Assembly (NCBI GenBank): GCA_012513595.1
Contig: JAAZBY010000516.1
Coordinates: 1 to 15,223, forward strand
Length of the DNA: 15,223 nt
Source of the DNA: Chloroflexota bacterium
GTDB lineage: Bacteria; Chloroflexota; Anaerolineae; UBA1429
Direction of reading: 5' to 3'
The notes under the pieces are model-generated. The model worked only from the letters and a program-made list of their open reading frames with translations, had not been told where the DNA came from and did no database searches. Positions 6,446 through 13,369 of this stretch are shown here, one piece after another. Each line of letters begins with the position of its first letter. Positions within the stretch are counted from its first letter, which is position 1. The translations under genes and the position numbers were made by a program.

Positions 6446-7144
6446 ATGACGGCCAGGCCCGAAGGCGCGCTGGACGCCCCGGCCCAGTCGCGCGTGGATC
6501 AGTGGTCTGCGCGGATCACCCTGATCATGACGCGCCTCCTGCGCGTGATCGGTGCGCACTGGCTGTGCGGCGCGAACCTGGCCATGGGGCTGTACATCGG
6601 CCTGCCGGTGCTGTCACCCATCCTCTATCAGTTGGGCTACCCTCGCGCGGGAGGGGTGATCCAGACGCTTTTCCGCCCCTTCTGCCACCAGCGGCCCGAC
6701 CGTTCCTTCTTCCTCTTTGGCGAACGCCCTTTCTACTCGATGGCGCAGCTTGCCGACCGCCTGGGACACGACGCGGTGCTATACCGCTACGTCGGCGGGC
6801 CCGGGGTGGGGTACAAGATGGCCGTCTGCGAGCGCGACGTGGCGATCTATGGCACGATGCTCCTGGCCGGGCTTCTGTTCTGGTTCGTGCGCGACCGGCT
6901 CCGTCCGCTGACGGGCAAGCAGTTTGGTGCGCTGATCCTGCCGATGGCCGTCGACGGGCTGGGCCAGCTGGTGGGGCTGTGGTCCAGCACCTGGGTCAGC
7001 CGGGTCATCACCGGGGCGCTCTTTGGCCTGGCGAGCATCTGGTTGGCCTTCCCGTACCTTCAGGAGGGGATGAGCCAAATGCACCGGGAGATGTGCGAGG
7101 CGCTGGGTCGCCACGAGGAGGCCCATGGCGCCCGATCGAGTTAG
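6446..7144 (+). CDS. DUF2085 family membrane protein
   Basis: A 232-residue predicted inner-membrane protein of unknown function. The family pattern is visible: CHQRPDRSFFLFG (Cys80, His81) and, after an inserted region (residues about 91-122), MAVCERDVAIYG (Cys128), which corresponds to the usual CxRCxGIY motif but lacks its second Cys (CERD). PMAVDGLGQLVGLW matches the family's conserved DG-Q segment. Three or four hydrophobic helices are likely: about 42-62, 136-151, 161-182 and 188-205. The spared Cys and His residues suggest metal or thiol chemistry, but this is inference. It lies between the TlpA-like gene (10-bp gap) and ccdA (20-bp overlap), so it is probably co-translated with the redox pair. 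Confidence 0.85.
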   Translation: MTARPEGALDAPAQSRVDQWSARITLIMTRLLRVIGAHWLCGANLAMGLYIGLPVLSPILYQLGYPRAGGVIQTLFRPFCHQRPDRSFFLFGERPFYSMAQLADRLGHDAVLYRYVGGPGVGYKMAVCERDVAIYGTMLLAGLLFWFVRDRLRPLTGKQFGALILPMAVDGLGQLVGLWSSTWVSRVITGALFGLASIWLAFPYLQEGMSQMHREMCEALGRHEEAHGARSS

Positions 7145-7841
7145 CGCCTGGGTGGCCCTGGGCGCCGGCCTGTTGTCCTTCTTTTCCCCCTGCGTGCTGC
7201 CCCTGGTGCCCGCCTATCTCCTGTACATGACGGGCATGGCCTCCGACCCCGGGGAGGGGCGCGCCCGCTGGGGCGCGGTAGCCCACGCGGCGTTCTTCGT
7301 GGTGGGCTTTGGGCTCGTCTTTGTGCTGGGTGGCATCACCGTGGGCCTGCTCGGCAGCCTCATGCCGCGCGCGATGGGCTACCTCGCCCGGGTGGGCGGG
7401 GCGTTCCTGATCCTCTTTGGCCTGCATATGACGGGGCTCATTGCGATCCCGCTTGTGAACATGGATAGGCGCCTGAACCTGGACCTGGGGCGCCTGCCGG
7501 GCTATGGGCGCTCCTTCGTCATGGGGCTGGTCTTTGCCGCCGGCTGGACGCCCTGCATCGGCCCGGCACTGGGCGCGATCCTCTCCTTGGCGGCCGTCTC
7601 CCGCACGGTGGCGAGCGGCGCGGCGCTCCTGGGCGTCTACTCGGTGGGGATCGCCGTGCCATTTCTGCTGGTGGCGGCCCTGTCGGATGTGGCTGTTCCC
7701 TGGCTGCGAAAGATGGGCCGGCACACGCGGCGGATCGCGCAGGTGGCCGGGGGGTTGCTGATCGTCATGGGGCTGCTCCTGGTCACGGGCACCTATCAGG
7801 AGCTCATCTTCCGGCTGAACGCCGCCCTGGGCGGGTTCTAG
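7125..7841 (+). CDS. ccdA: Cytochrome c biogenesis protein CcdA (DsbD-type transmembrane electron carrier)
   Basis: A 238-residue integral membrane protein with about six helices that passes electrons from cytoplasmic thioredoxin across the membrane to extracytoplasmic thioredoxin-like proteins. The two hallmark redox Cys sit in LLSFFSPCVLPLVPAY (Cys23) and AGWTPCIGPALGAILS (Cys144), in helix 1 and helix 4, the usual CcdA positions. ATG at 7125 overlaps the DUF2085 gene by 20 bp and has GAGGAGG upstream. The natural partner is the TlpA-like lipoprotein encoded two genes earlier. No cytochrome c maturation genes (ccsA/ccsB) are visible. A short hairpin (CCTGC-GTTT-GCAGG, 7863-7876) follows the stop but lacks a T-run. 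Confidence 0.95.
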   Translation: MAPDRVSAWVALGAGLLSFFSPCVLPLVPAYLLYMTGMASDPGEGRARWGAVAHAAFFVVGFGLVFVLGGITVGLLGSLMPRAMGYLARVGGAFLILFGLHMTGLIAIPLVNMDRRLNLDLGRLPGYGRSFVMGLVFAAGWTPCIGPALGAILSLAAVSRTVASGAALLGVYSVGIAVPFLLVAALSDVAVPWLRKMGRHTRRIAQVAGGLLIVMGLLLVTGTYQELIFRLNAALGGF

Positions 7842-7869
7842 CGCGGCGCACTTGGCGCGACCCCTGCGT

Positions 7870-7898
7870 TTGCAGGAAAGACGCGCGTTGACTATACT
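7870..7898 (+). promoter_or_regulatory. Promoter of the tRNA-Pro gene
   Basis: TTGCAG (7870-7875) and TATACT (7893-7898, one mismatch) are 17 bp apart. Transcription would begin around 7905, just before the tRNA 5' end at 7908. Confidence 0.55.
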
Positions 7899-7907
7899 GC
7901 GATTGTT

Positions 7908-7981
7908 CGGGGCGTAGCGCAGACCGGTAGCGCGCACGGTTCGGGACCGTGAGGTCGGAGGTTCAAGTCCTCTCGCCCCGA
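7908..7981 (+). tRNA. tRNA-Pro (anticodon CGG)
   Basis: All four arms fold: acceptor CGGGGCG with CGCCCCG (7 bp), D-stem GCGC/GCGC, anticodon stem CACGG/CCGTG around loop TTCGGGA (anticodon CGG, reading CCG), and T-stem GGAGG/CCTCT with loop TTCAAGT. Discriminator base A. The C1-G72 pair and GCGCAG D-arm are typical of bacterial tRNA-Pro. The CCA end is not encoded. Confidence 0.97.
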
Positions 7982-7986
7982 CAGAT

Positions 7987-8031
7987 GACCGCAGGTCCAC
8001 CGCCGTTAGGCAGAGGGGCCTGCGGTCTTTT
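7987..8031 (+). terminator. Intrinsic terminator after tRNA-Pro
   Basis: A 12-bp stem, GACCGCAGGTCC (7987-7998) with GGGCCTGCGGTC (8016-8027), one T-G wobble, 17-nt loop, followed directly by TTTT. It lies 5 bp after the tRNA and separates it from the polysaccharide operon. Confidence 0.8.
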
Positions 8032-8042
8032 CGCATCTGGTC

Positions 8043-8071
8043 TTGGCCGGTCCATGTGACGATGGTATAAT
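8043..8071 (+). promoter_or_regulatory. Promoter of the wzt-wzm-glycosyltransferase operon
   Basis: TTGGCC (8043-8048), 17 bp, then a perfect TATAAT (8066-8071). Transcription should start near 8078, leaving a leader of about 59 nt before wzt. No other promoter of this quality was seen in the following 7 kb of tightly spaced genes. Confidence 0.65.
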
Positions 8072-8136
8072 GACCCAGCCCTCACGATACGCACCCGTGG
8101 ACGGCCCCCGGCCGGATCTGGCCCCCTGAGAGGCGT

Positions 8137-9507
8137 ATGTCCGTCATAGAGCTCAGCCACGTCTCCAAGTGCTTCAATCTTCAGCACGACCGCGCCCGCT
8201 CGTTCCAGGAGTTGGCGCTCAGTGCTTTCCGCCGTCGCCAGAACGCCAGACGCGCCGAGCAGTTCTGGGCCCTGCGCGACGTGAGCTTTTCCGTCGACCG
8301 GGGCGAGGCGGTGGGGATCGTGGGGTCCAACGGCTCCGGCAAGAGCACCTGCCTCAAGCTGATGACCCGCATTCTGGAGCCGACCAGCGGTGCCGTCGCT
8401 GTGCAGGGGCGCATTTCGGCTTTGCTCGAGCTGGGCACGGGCTTTCACCCGGAGCTCACCGGGCGTGAGAACATTTTCCTGTACGGCTCGGTGCTCGGCC
8501 TGCGCCGGCGCGACATGGCCGAGCGGTTCGACCGGATCGTTGCGTTTGCCGAGCTCTCGCGTTTCATCGACATTCCCGTCAAGTTCTACTCCTCCGGCAT
8601 GTACGTACGGCTGGCCTTTGCCACAGCCATCAATGTCGACGCCGACGTGCTCCTGGTGGACGAGGTGCTGTCGGTCGGCGACCAGAGCTTCCAGAGCCGC
8701 TGCCTGGAGCGCATCCATGAGATGAAGCGCCGCGGCGTCACCATCGTCTTTGTCTCGCACAGCCTCGACGCGGTGCGCGGCCTGTGTGACCGCGCCATCT
8801 GGCTCGATGACGGCAACCTGCGCGCCGACGGCGTGGCAGACGAGGTCGTGGCTCGTTACCTCCGCCAGGTCTTTGAGGACCGTGAGGAGGCCGACCTGGC
8901 CGCGCGCGAGGCCGAGGATGCCGGTGAGGTGGCGGAGGACCTGGCCACCGCGGGGGACGGCCATGCCGCGGCCGCTGCCGCGCCCGCCGGCGCGCCGAGC
9001 GAGCCGGCCCTGGTGGACGAGGGGGACGGCATGAGCGCTCACCAGCGGCGCTGGGGAACGGGCGAGGCCGAGATCGTCTCCGTGCGGTTCCTGGATGCCG
9101 CTGGGCAGGACCGGCTGCTCTTGACCACCGGCCAGCCCGCCACCATTGTCATCCGGTACCGCGCCACGCAGCGCATCGAGCGCCCGATGTTTGGCCTGGC
9201 CATTCACCGGAGCGACGGCGCCCACGTCACCGGGCCCAACTCGGTGTTTTCCGGGTTCGACCTCCCGGCCATCGAGGGGGAGGGCGAGATGCGTTACTGC
9301 ATCGCCCAGATGCCCTTGCTGGCGGGTACGTACTATCTCAGCGTGTCACTCTGCGACCACTCTGGCGTGCGTTCCTACGACTTTCGCAGCATGCAATTCC
9401 GTTTCCGCGTGCAGCCCGGCGATATCGAGGAACGTTACGGGCTGATCTACATTCCGGCGCGCTGGGAACACGCCACACTGCCACAGACGACGGGGGAGCA
9501 GCGATGA
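8137..9507 (+). CDS. wzt: Polysaccharide ABC transporter ATP-binding protein (Wzt-type, with C-terminal domain)
   Basis: A 456-residue ATPase powering export of a lipid-linked polysaccharide. Residues 1-245 are the nucleotide-binding domain: Walker A GSNGSGKST (63-71), the signature YSSGMYVRLAFA (the Wzt/KpsT/TagH form of LSGGQ), Walker B VLLVDEVLSVGD and switch His in FVSHS. A low-complexity acidic and Ala-rich linker of about 50 residues follows (about 246-300). The last 150 residues form a beta-rich domain (TTGQPATIVIRYRA, FGLAIHRSDG, LLAGTYYLSVSLCDH) like the Wzt C-terminal domain that recognises the terminal cap of the glycan in O9a-type systems. ATG at 8137 has a GAGAGG site upstream. 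The stop overlaps the permease start as ATGA. A strong promoter lies about 65 bp upstream. Confidence 0.95.
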   Translation: MSVIELSHVSKCFNLQHDRARSFQELALSAFRRRQNARRAEQFWALRDVSFSVDRGEAVGIVGSNGSGKSTCLKLMTRILEPTSGAVAVQGRISALLELGTGFHPELTGRENIFLYGSVLGLRRRDMAERFDRIVAFAELSRFIDIPVKFYSSGMYVRLAFATAINVDADVLLVDEVLSVGDQSFQSRCLERIHEMKRRGVTIVFVSHSLDAVRGLCDRAIWLDDGNLRADGVADEVVARYLRQVFEDREEADLAAREAEDAGEVAEDLATAGDGHAAAAAAPAGAPSEPALVDEGDGMSAHQRRWGTGEAEIVSVRFLDAAGQDRLLLTTGQPATIVIRYRATQRIERPMFGLAIHRSDGAHVTGPNSVFSGFDLPAIEGEGEMRYCIAQMPLLAGTYYLSVSLCDHSGVRSYDFRSMQFRFRVQPGDIEERYGLIYIPARWEHATLPQTTGEQR

Positions 9508-10331
9508 CGGCCAAGATCCGCGAGCTCCTCGGCTACCGGGAACTCATCGAGAACCTGGTCATCCGCGACCTGAAGGTGCGCTACAAGAACTCGGTGCTGG
9601 GGTTTCTCTGGTCGTTGGTGAACCCGCTCCTGCTCATGCTGGTCTTCACCGTCGTTTTTACGGTGATGCTGCCCAACGTGGAAATCCCGCGGTTCCCGGT
9701 GTTCGTGTTGTGCTCACTGTTGCCGTGGAACTTTTTCAACGCGTCGCTGATTGGCGCGGTGAACAGCATCACCCAGAATGGCCACCTGATCAAGAAAGTG
9801 TACTTTCCGCGGGAGATCCTGCCCATCTCGGTGGTCTTTTCCAACCTGGCCAACTTTTTGCTGGCGTTACCGGTGCTCCTGGCGCTGGTCCTGATCTTGG
9901 GCGGGCGGTTCACGGTCTGGCTGGTCTATCTGCCGATCGTCATGGCGGTGCAGGTGTGCTTTACGCTAGGGGTGGCCCTGGTCTTGGCGGCCCTGAACGT
10001 GTTCTACCGCGATACCAGCGTCATCATGGAAGTCATCATGCAGGCCTGGTTTTTCCTCACGCCGGTCTTTTACCCCGTCGAACTGCTGCCCGAGTGGAAG
10101 ACGGTTCTGGGCATCGTCTGGCCGGTGCGGCGCCTGGTCTACATTCTGAACCCGATGGCCTCGATCATCGCCACGTACCGCTCGGTGATCTATGGCTTTG
10201 TCGACGGCAGCCCGCCGGCGCCGGTGGCCTGGGACTTTTTCACGCGTACGGCGCTGACGGCGGTGCTGGTACTGCTGGCGGGCTACTGGTTCTTCACCCG
10301 CTACAGCCACCGTTTCGGTGAAGAGGTCTAG
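9504..10331 (+). CDS. wzm: Polysaccharide ABC transporter permease (Wzm-type)
   Basis: A 275-residue ABC-2 type membrane protein, partner of the Wzt ATPase, forming the channel that moves undecaprenyl-linked glycan across the membrane. The N-terminus has the amphipathic REL-LIENLVIRDLKVRYKNSVLGFLWSLVNPL segment typical of this family, followed by about six membrane helices (roughly 35-55, 62-82 region, 110-135, 140-165, 172-195 and 245-265). The LTPVFYPVELLPEW loop and LNPMASIIATYRSVIYG near the C-terminus are also family features. It overlaps wzt by 4 bp, and the first GT2 gene starts 5 bp after its stop. Together with wzt it defines an ABC-dependent export route; no Wzx flippase or Wzy polymerase gene is visible in the window. 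Confidence 0.95.
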   Translation: MTAKIRELLGYRELIENLVIRDLKVRYKNSVLGFLWSLVNPLLLMLVFTVVFTVMLPNVEIPRFPVFVLCSLLPWNFFNASLIGAVNSITQNGHLIKKVYFPREILPISVVFSNLANFLLALPVLLALVLILGGRFTVWLVYLPIVMAVQVCFTLGVALVLAALNVFYRDTSVIMEVIMQAWFFLTPVFYPVELLPEWKTVLGIVWPVRRLVYILNPMASIIATYRSVIYGFVDGSPPAPVAWDFFTRTALTAVLVLLAGYWFFTRYSHRFGEEV

Positions 10332-10336
10332 GCCGG

Positions 10337-11917
10337 GTGGCGGCCCGTAACGCGGGGATCGCGGTGGTCATCCCCACCAAGGATGCCGGGCCGCGCTTTG
10401 CCCAGACGCTGGAGGCCGTCCGCGCGCAGGAGGTAGACGTTCCCGTCGACCTGTGCGTGGTCGACTCGGGCTCTGGCGATGACACCGTCGCCCTGGCGCG
10501 CCAGTTTGGGGCGCGGGTGTTGCAGGTACGCCCGGAGGAGTTCGGCCACGGGCGCACGCGCAACTTGGGCATCGCCTCGTGCGCGGGGGAGTACGTGGCC
10601 CTGCTCGTGCAGGACGCCATCCCCGCCGACCGGCGCTGGCTGACGGCGTTGCAGCAGGCCCTGGCCGACCACCCCCGCGCGGCGGGAGCCTACTCGCGGC
10701 ACCTGCCGCACGAGGGGGCCAGTTTCGTGGCTCGGCAGGTGGCCGAGTACTGGTACCGGCGCGCCGGCGGCCCGCTCGAGCAGGCCCTTGGCGATCGGGA
10801 CGATTTCCAGCGCCTGCCGCTCGAGGAGAAGCAGGTCCGCTGCACGTTCAACAACGTGAGCAGCATGGTGCGGCGCGGCGTCTGGCAGGGGCTGCCCTTT
10901 CCGGAGGTGCCCTTTGCCGAGGATCTGGCCTGGGGATACGCGGCGCTGCGCGCCGGGCACACGGTGGTCTATGCGCCAGAGTCGGTGGTGCGGCACTCGC
11001 ACGAGCGGGCTCCCTTCTATGAGCTATGCCGCGCCTATGTCGACCGGCGCACGATCGGGGACCTGTTCGGGGCGTCGGCGCGCGCGCTGACTGTGGCCCA
11101 GGCGGAGGGCCTCCTAGCCGCCTGGGAACGCCTGACGGCCGACGACGCCGCGGCGCTGGCTGAGGCCGAGGGCGCGCTGCAGGAGTTGGCCTCCGGCGAC
11201 GGCCCGGCCTGGGACTTGACTCCGGGCTATGAGGCCCTCTGTACGCCCGCCCTGTGGCGGGCCGTGCTGGGCGCAGGATCGCCCTTCCCGGCCGCGGAGC
11301 GGAGCGAATGGGTGCGTCGCGCGGTGGCCCGCTACGAGTGGGCGCCGCTGCATCGCCGCATGGAGCAGCACCCGGCCACCGCCAGCACCCTGGCCGCGCT
11401 GGGCGGTGTGCGCGCGGCGGCGGCCTCGCGCCGCCCGGCGGCCACGGCGCGGGCGCTAGCGGCCCTGGCCGGGGCGATGCGCTCTTCGGGGGCCTGGGCA
11501 GATCTCGCGGCCCTGGCCGGCGTGGCGGCCCGGCGGGCGGGGAGGTTTGCCGCCCGGTTGGAACGCACGCTGCAGACGCAGGAAGACGACCTCCTGACCC
11601 CTAGCGAGCATGCGGCGCTGTTCCGCACCCTGTGGGAAGAGGTCGACGCGGCGCCGCTGCGCTGGGCATTCACGCAGGGGCCCGCCCAGGCCGCTGACCC
11701 GCTGGGCGCTACGCTCCTGGCGGCGCAGGAGGCGACGCTGGGCTTGGTGCGCCAGGCGCTCGCGGAGCGGGTCCCGCTCGACGCGGCGCTCTACGCCGAG
11801 ATGCGCGGGCATGCGGCCTCGGTGGCGATCGGCGGGCGCCTCGGTGAGGCGGTGCGCGGCGGCGCGCGGGGCGCGCTGGCCGATATGCTGGAAGCACGTT
11901 TGCACGAGACGGTGTGA
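10337..11917 (+). CDS. GT2-family glycosyltransferase with long C-terminal extension
   Basis: A 526-residue protein. Residues 1 to about 250 are a GT-A fold: AVVIPTKDAGPRFAQTLEAVRAQ, the VDSGSGDDTV nucleotide-binding segment, FGHGRTRNLGI, ALLVQDAIP (QDA in place of DxD, as in RfbF/rhamnosyltransferase-like members), and PFAEDLAWGYAAL with the likely catalytic ED pair. A rhamnosyltransferase-type activity is plausible but not certain. Residues about 270-526 are Ala/Arg-rich, mostly predicted helical, and match nothing I recognise. The GTG start at 10337 lies 5 bp after wzm and is preceded by GAAGAGG. Base composition of the extension is the same as the rest, so there is no sign of a frameshift or recent fusion. 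It is co-transcribed with the exporter. Confidence 0.88.
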   Translation: MAARNAGIAVVIPTKDAGPRFAQTLEAVRAQEVDVPVDLCVVDSGSGDDTVALARQFGARVLQVRPEEFGHGRTRNLGIASCAGEYVALLVQDAIPADRRWLTALQQALADHPRAAGAYSRHLPHEGASFVARQVAEYWYRRAGGPLEQALGDRDDFQRLPLEEKQVRCTFNNVSSMVRRGVWQGLPFPEVPFAEDLAWGYAALRAGHTVVYAPESVVRHSHERAPFYELCRAYVDRRTIGDLFGASARALTVAQAEGLLAAWERLTADDAAALAEAEGALQELASGDGPAWDLTPGYEALCTPALWRAVLGAGSPFPAAERSEWVRRAVARYEWAPLHRRMEQHPATASTLAALGGVRAAAASRRPAATARALAALAGAMRSSGAWADLAALAGVAARRAGRFAARLERTLQTQEDDLLTPSEHAALFRTLWEEVDAAPLRWAFTQGPAQAADPLGATLLAAQEATLGLVRQALAERVPLDAALYAEMRGHAASVAIGGRLGEAVRGGARGALADMLEARLHETV

Positions 11918-11927
11918 GGGATTGAGT

Positions 11928-13367
11928 TTGAGCGCAGTACAGCACCTGGCGTCGGTGATCATCCTGAACCACAACGGGTCGCAGATCCTCGACGTGATCC
12001 GCGCAAGCGTCGCGGCCGTTCTGGCCCAGGACTACCCGGCCATCGAGCTGATCATCGTCGATGACAACTCGTCGGACGGCAGCGACGAGGTGCTTGCCGA
12101 GCTCTGCCGCGAGGTGGGCGCGACCTTTGCCAGCACGCGGGGCGGCCCGCACGGCATCTGCGCGGCGCGCAACCGGGCAATCGAGAGCGCCAGGGGTGCC
12201 TACCTGGCCTTTCTCGACAATGACGCCGTTCCGCAGGCCGGCTGGCTGGCGGCCCTGGTGCGCTTCATGGAGGCGCATCCCACGCTGGGTGCCTGTGCCT
12301 CTCGGGTGATGTTCGCCGATCGGCCTGACGTCGTGAACTCGATGGGCTCCATGCTGAACGAGCTGTTCCATGGCAACGGCGTCTGCATTCACCAGCTCTA
12401 CGACTATGCGCACTGCCCCGACGAGGTCATGTACGCCACCGGCAACGGAATGATGCTGCGGCGCGAGGCCATCAACCAGGTGGGACCCTTTGATGAGGGG
12501 CTCTTGTTCTACACGCCCGATGATGCCGACTATGGCATGCGCCTGCGCCGGGCGGGCTGGCGAATCGCCCCGGTGCCCGATGCCGTCGTCTACCATATGC
12601 ATAGCTTTAGCAAGACGCTGCAGGGCATGTCGTTCTGGGATGGCCGCAACCGCGTCTACCTGGCCCTCAAGCACCTGTCGTGGCGCGAGCTGCCCCGCTT
12701 TCTCATCGAAGACGTCCGGCACAACGCGGCGTTCACCCGGCTGCGCGACTATGCGCGCTGCTGGTGGTCGACCCTGACCCACCGCGACGGCCTGCGCGGG
12801 CTGCTCGCCTACCGGCGCAGGCACCGCGGCGAGCCGGGCTACCGCGAGGCGTTCGCGGAGTGGTTCGTGCCGCCTCGCCGGCTGATGGTAGTGCCCGATA
12901 ACCGCGCCTACGGGCGTGAGATGAGGCCGCTCCGGGAGCTGCACGCTGGGGAGGCGGACGAGGCCTACCTCTACCACGGCTGGTACTGGCCGGAGCAGTA
13001 CGCCGGCCAGCGGCTGCGCTGGGCCACGCGGGTGGCCTCGCTGGTGGGGGTGCTGCCCGACGGCGCCAGCGCCCTGCACTGGGGGTTCGTCGCGGCGCCC
13101 GGCGCGGACGGCGCGTCGCTGCGCATCCACACCCAGCGCCGTGACCAGGGCACCTGGGCGGACGCGGGCACCTTCGCCTGCCGCATCCCCGCAGCCGTGG
13201 AGGCCGCTCCGGTCGCGGTGCGCATGCCCTGCGCTCTGGAGCCTGCCGAGTACCGCTTTATCCTGGAGGCCGACTCTGAGCCGGTGGGGCCGGGCTACTT
13301 TCCCCGGCAGATCTCTTTTGGCCTTACGAGCCTGTCCGTCGAGCCGCGCAGTGCGGAGGGATCGTAG
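11928..13367 (+). CDS. GT2-family glycosyltransferase with C-terminal beta-rich module
   Basis: A 479-residue protein from TTG at 11928. This start is chosen for the GAGGGA site 6 bp upstream; TTG at 11922 is too close to it, and the open frame further left runs inside the preceding gene. The GT-A domain shows ASVIILNHNGSQIL, LIIVDDNSSDGSDEV, the metal-binding LAFLDNDAV (Asp97-Asn-Asp99), ATGNGMMLRREAI and FYTPDDADYGMRLRRAGW with the acidic catalytic segment. This matches the large group of WcaA/RfbB-type GT2 enzymes making surface glycans. From about residue 345 a separate module begins (LYHGWYWPEQ, then RWATRVASL) that looks like an all-beta domain of about 130 residues and may bind carbohydrate. 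It starts 10 bp after the preceding gene and ends 2 bp before the next. Confidence 0.9.
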   Translation: MSAVQHLASVIILNHNGSQILDVIRASVAAVLAQDYPAIELIIVDDNSSDGSDEVLAELCREVGATFASTRGGPHGICAARNRAIESARGAYLAFLDNDAVPQAGWLAALVRFMEAHPTLGACASRVMFADRPDVVNSMGSMLNELFHGNGVCIHQLYDYAHCPDEVMYATGNGMMLRREAINQVGPFDEGLLFYTPDDADYGMRLRRAGWRIAPVPDAVVYHMHSFSKTLQGMSFWDGRNRVYLALKHLSWRELPRFLIEDVRHNAAFTRLRDYARCWWSTLTHRDGLRGLLAYRRRHRGEPGYREAFAEWFVPPRRLMVVPDNRAYGREMRPLRELHAGEADEAYLYHGWYWPEQYAGQRLRWATRVASLVGVLPDGASALHWGFVAAPGADGASLRIHTQRRDQGTWADAGTFACRIPAAVEAAPVAVRMPCALEPAEYRFILEADSEPVGPGYFPRQISFGLTSLSVEPRSAEGS

Positions 13368-13369
13368 CC

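Noticed and set aside
7861..7876. Short hairpin CCTGC-GTTT-GCAGG after ccdA as a terminator
   Set aside because: Only 5 bp of stem and followed by AAAG, not a T-run; it also overlaps the tRNA -35 box. Not strong enough to list.
7881..7892. TTGACT at 7888-7893 as the -35 box of the tRNA promoter
   Set aside because: A -10 at 17 bp would fall inside the tRNA 5' end; TATACT at 7893-7898 with TTGCAG upstream fits better.
7963..9225. Long minus-strand open frame (420 codons) opposite wzt
   Set aside because: It begins inside the Wzt coding region, crosses the promoter and terminator and ends inside the tRNA gene. The plus-strand Wzt motifs are unambiguous.
11709..13130. Long minus-strand open frame (473 codons) opposite the GT2 genes
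   Set aside because: Composition-driven shadow: it spans two plus-strand genes and has no recognisable domain.
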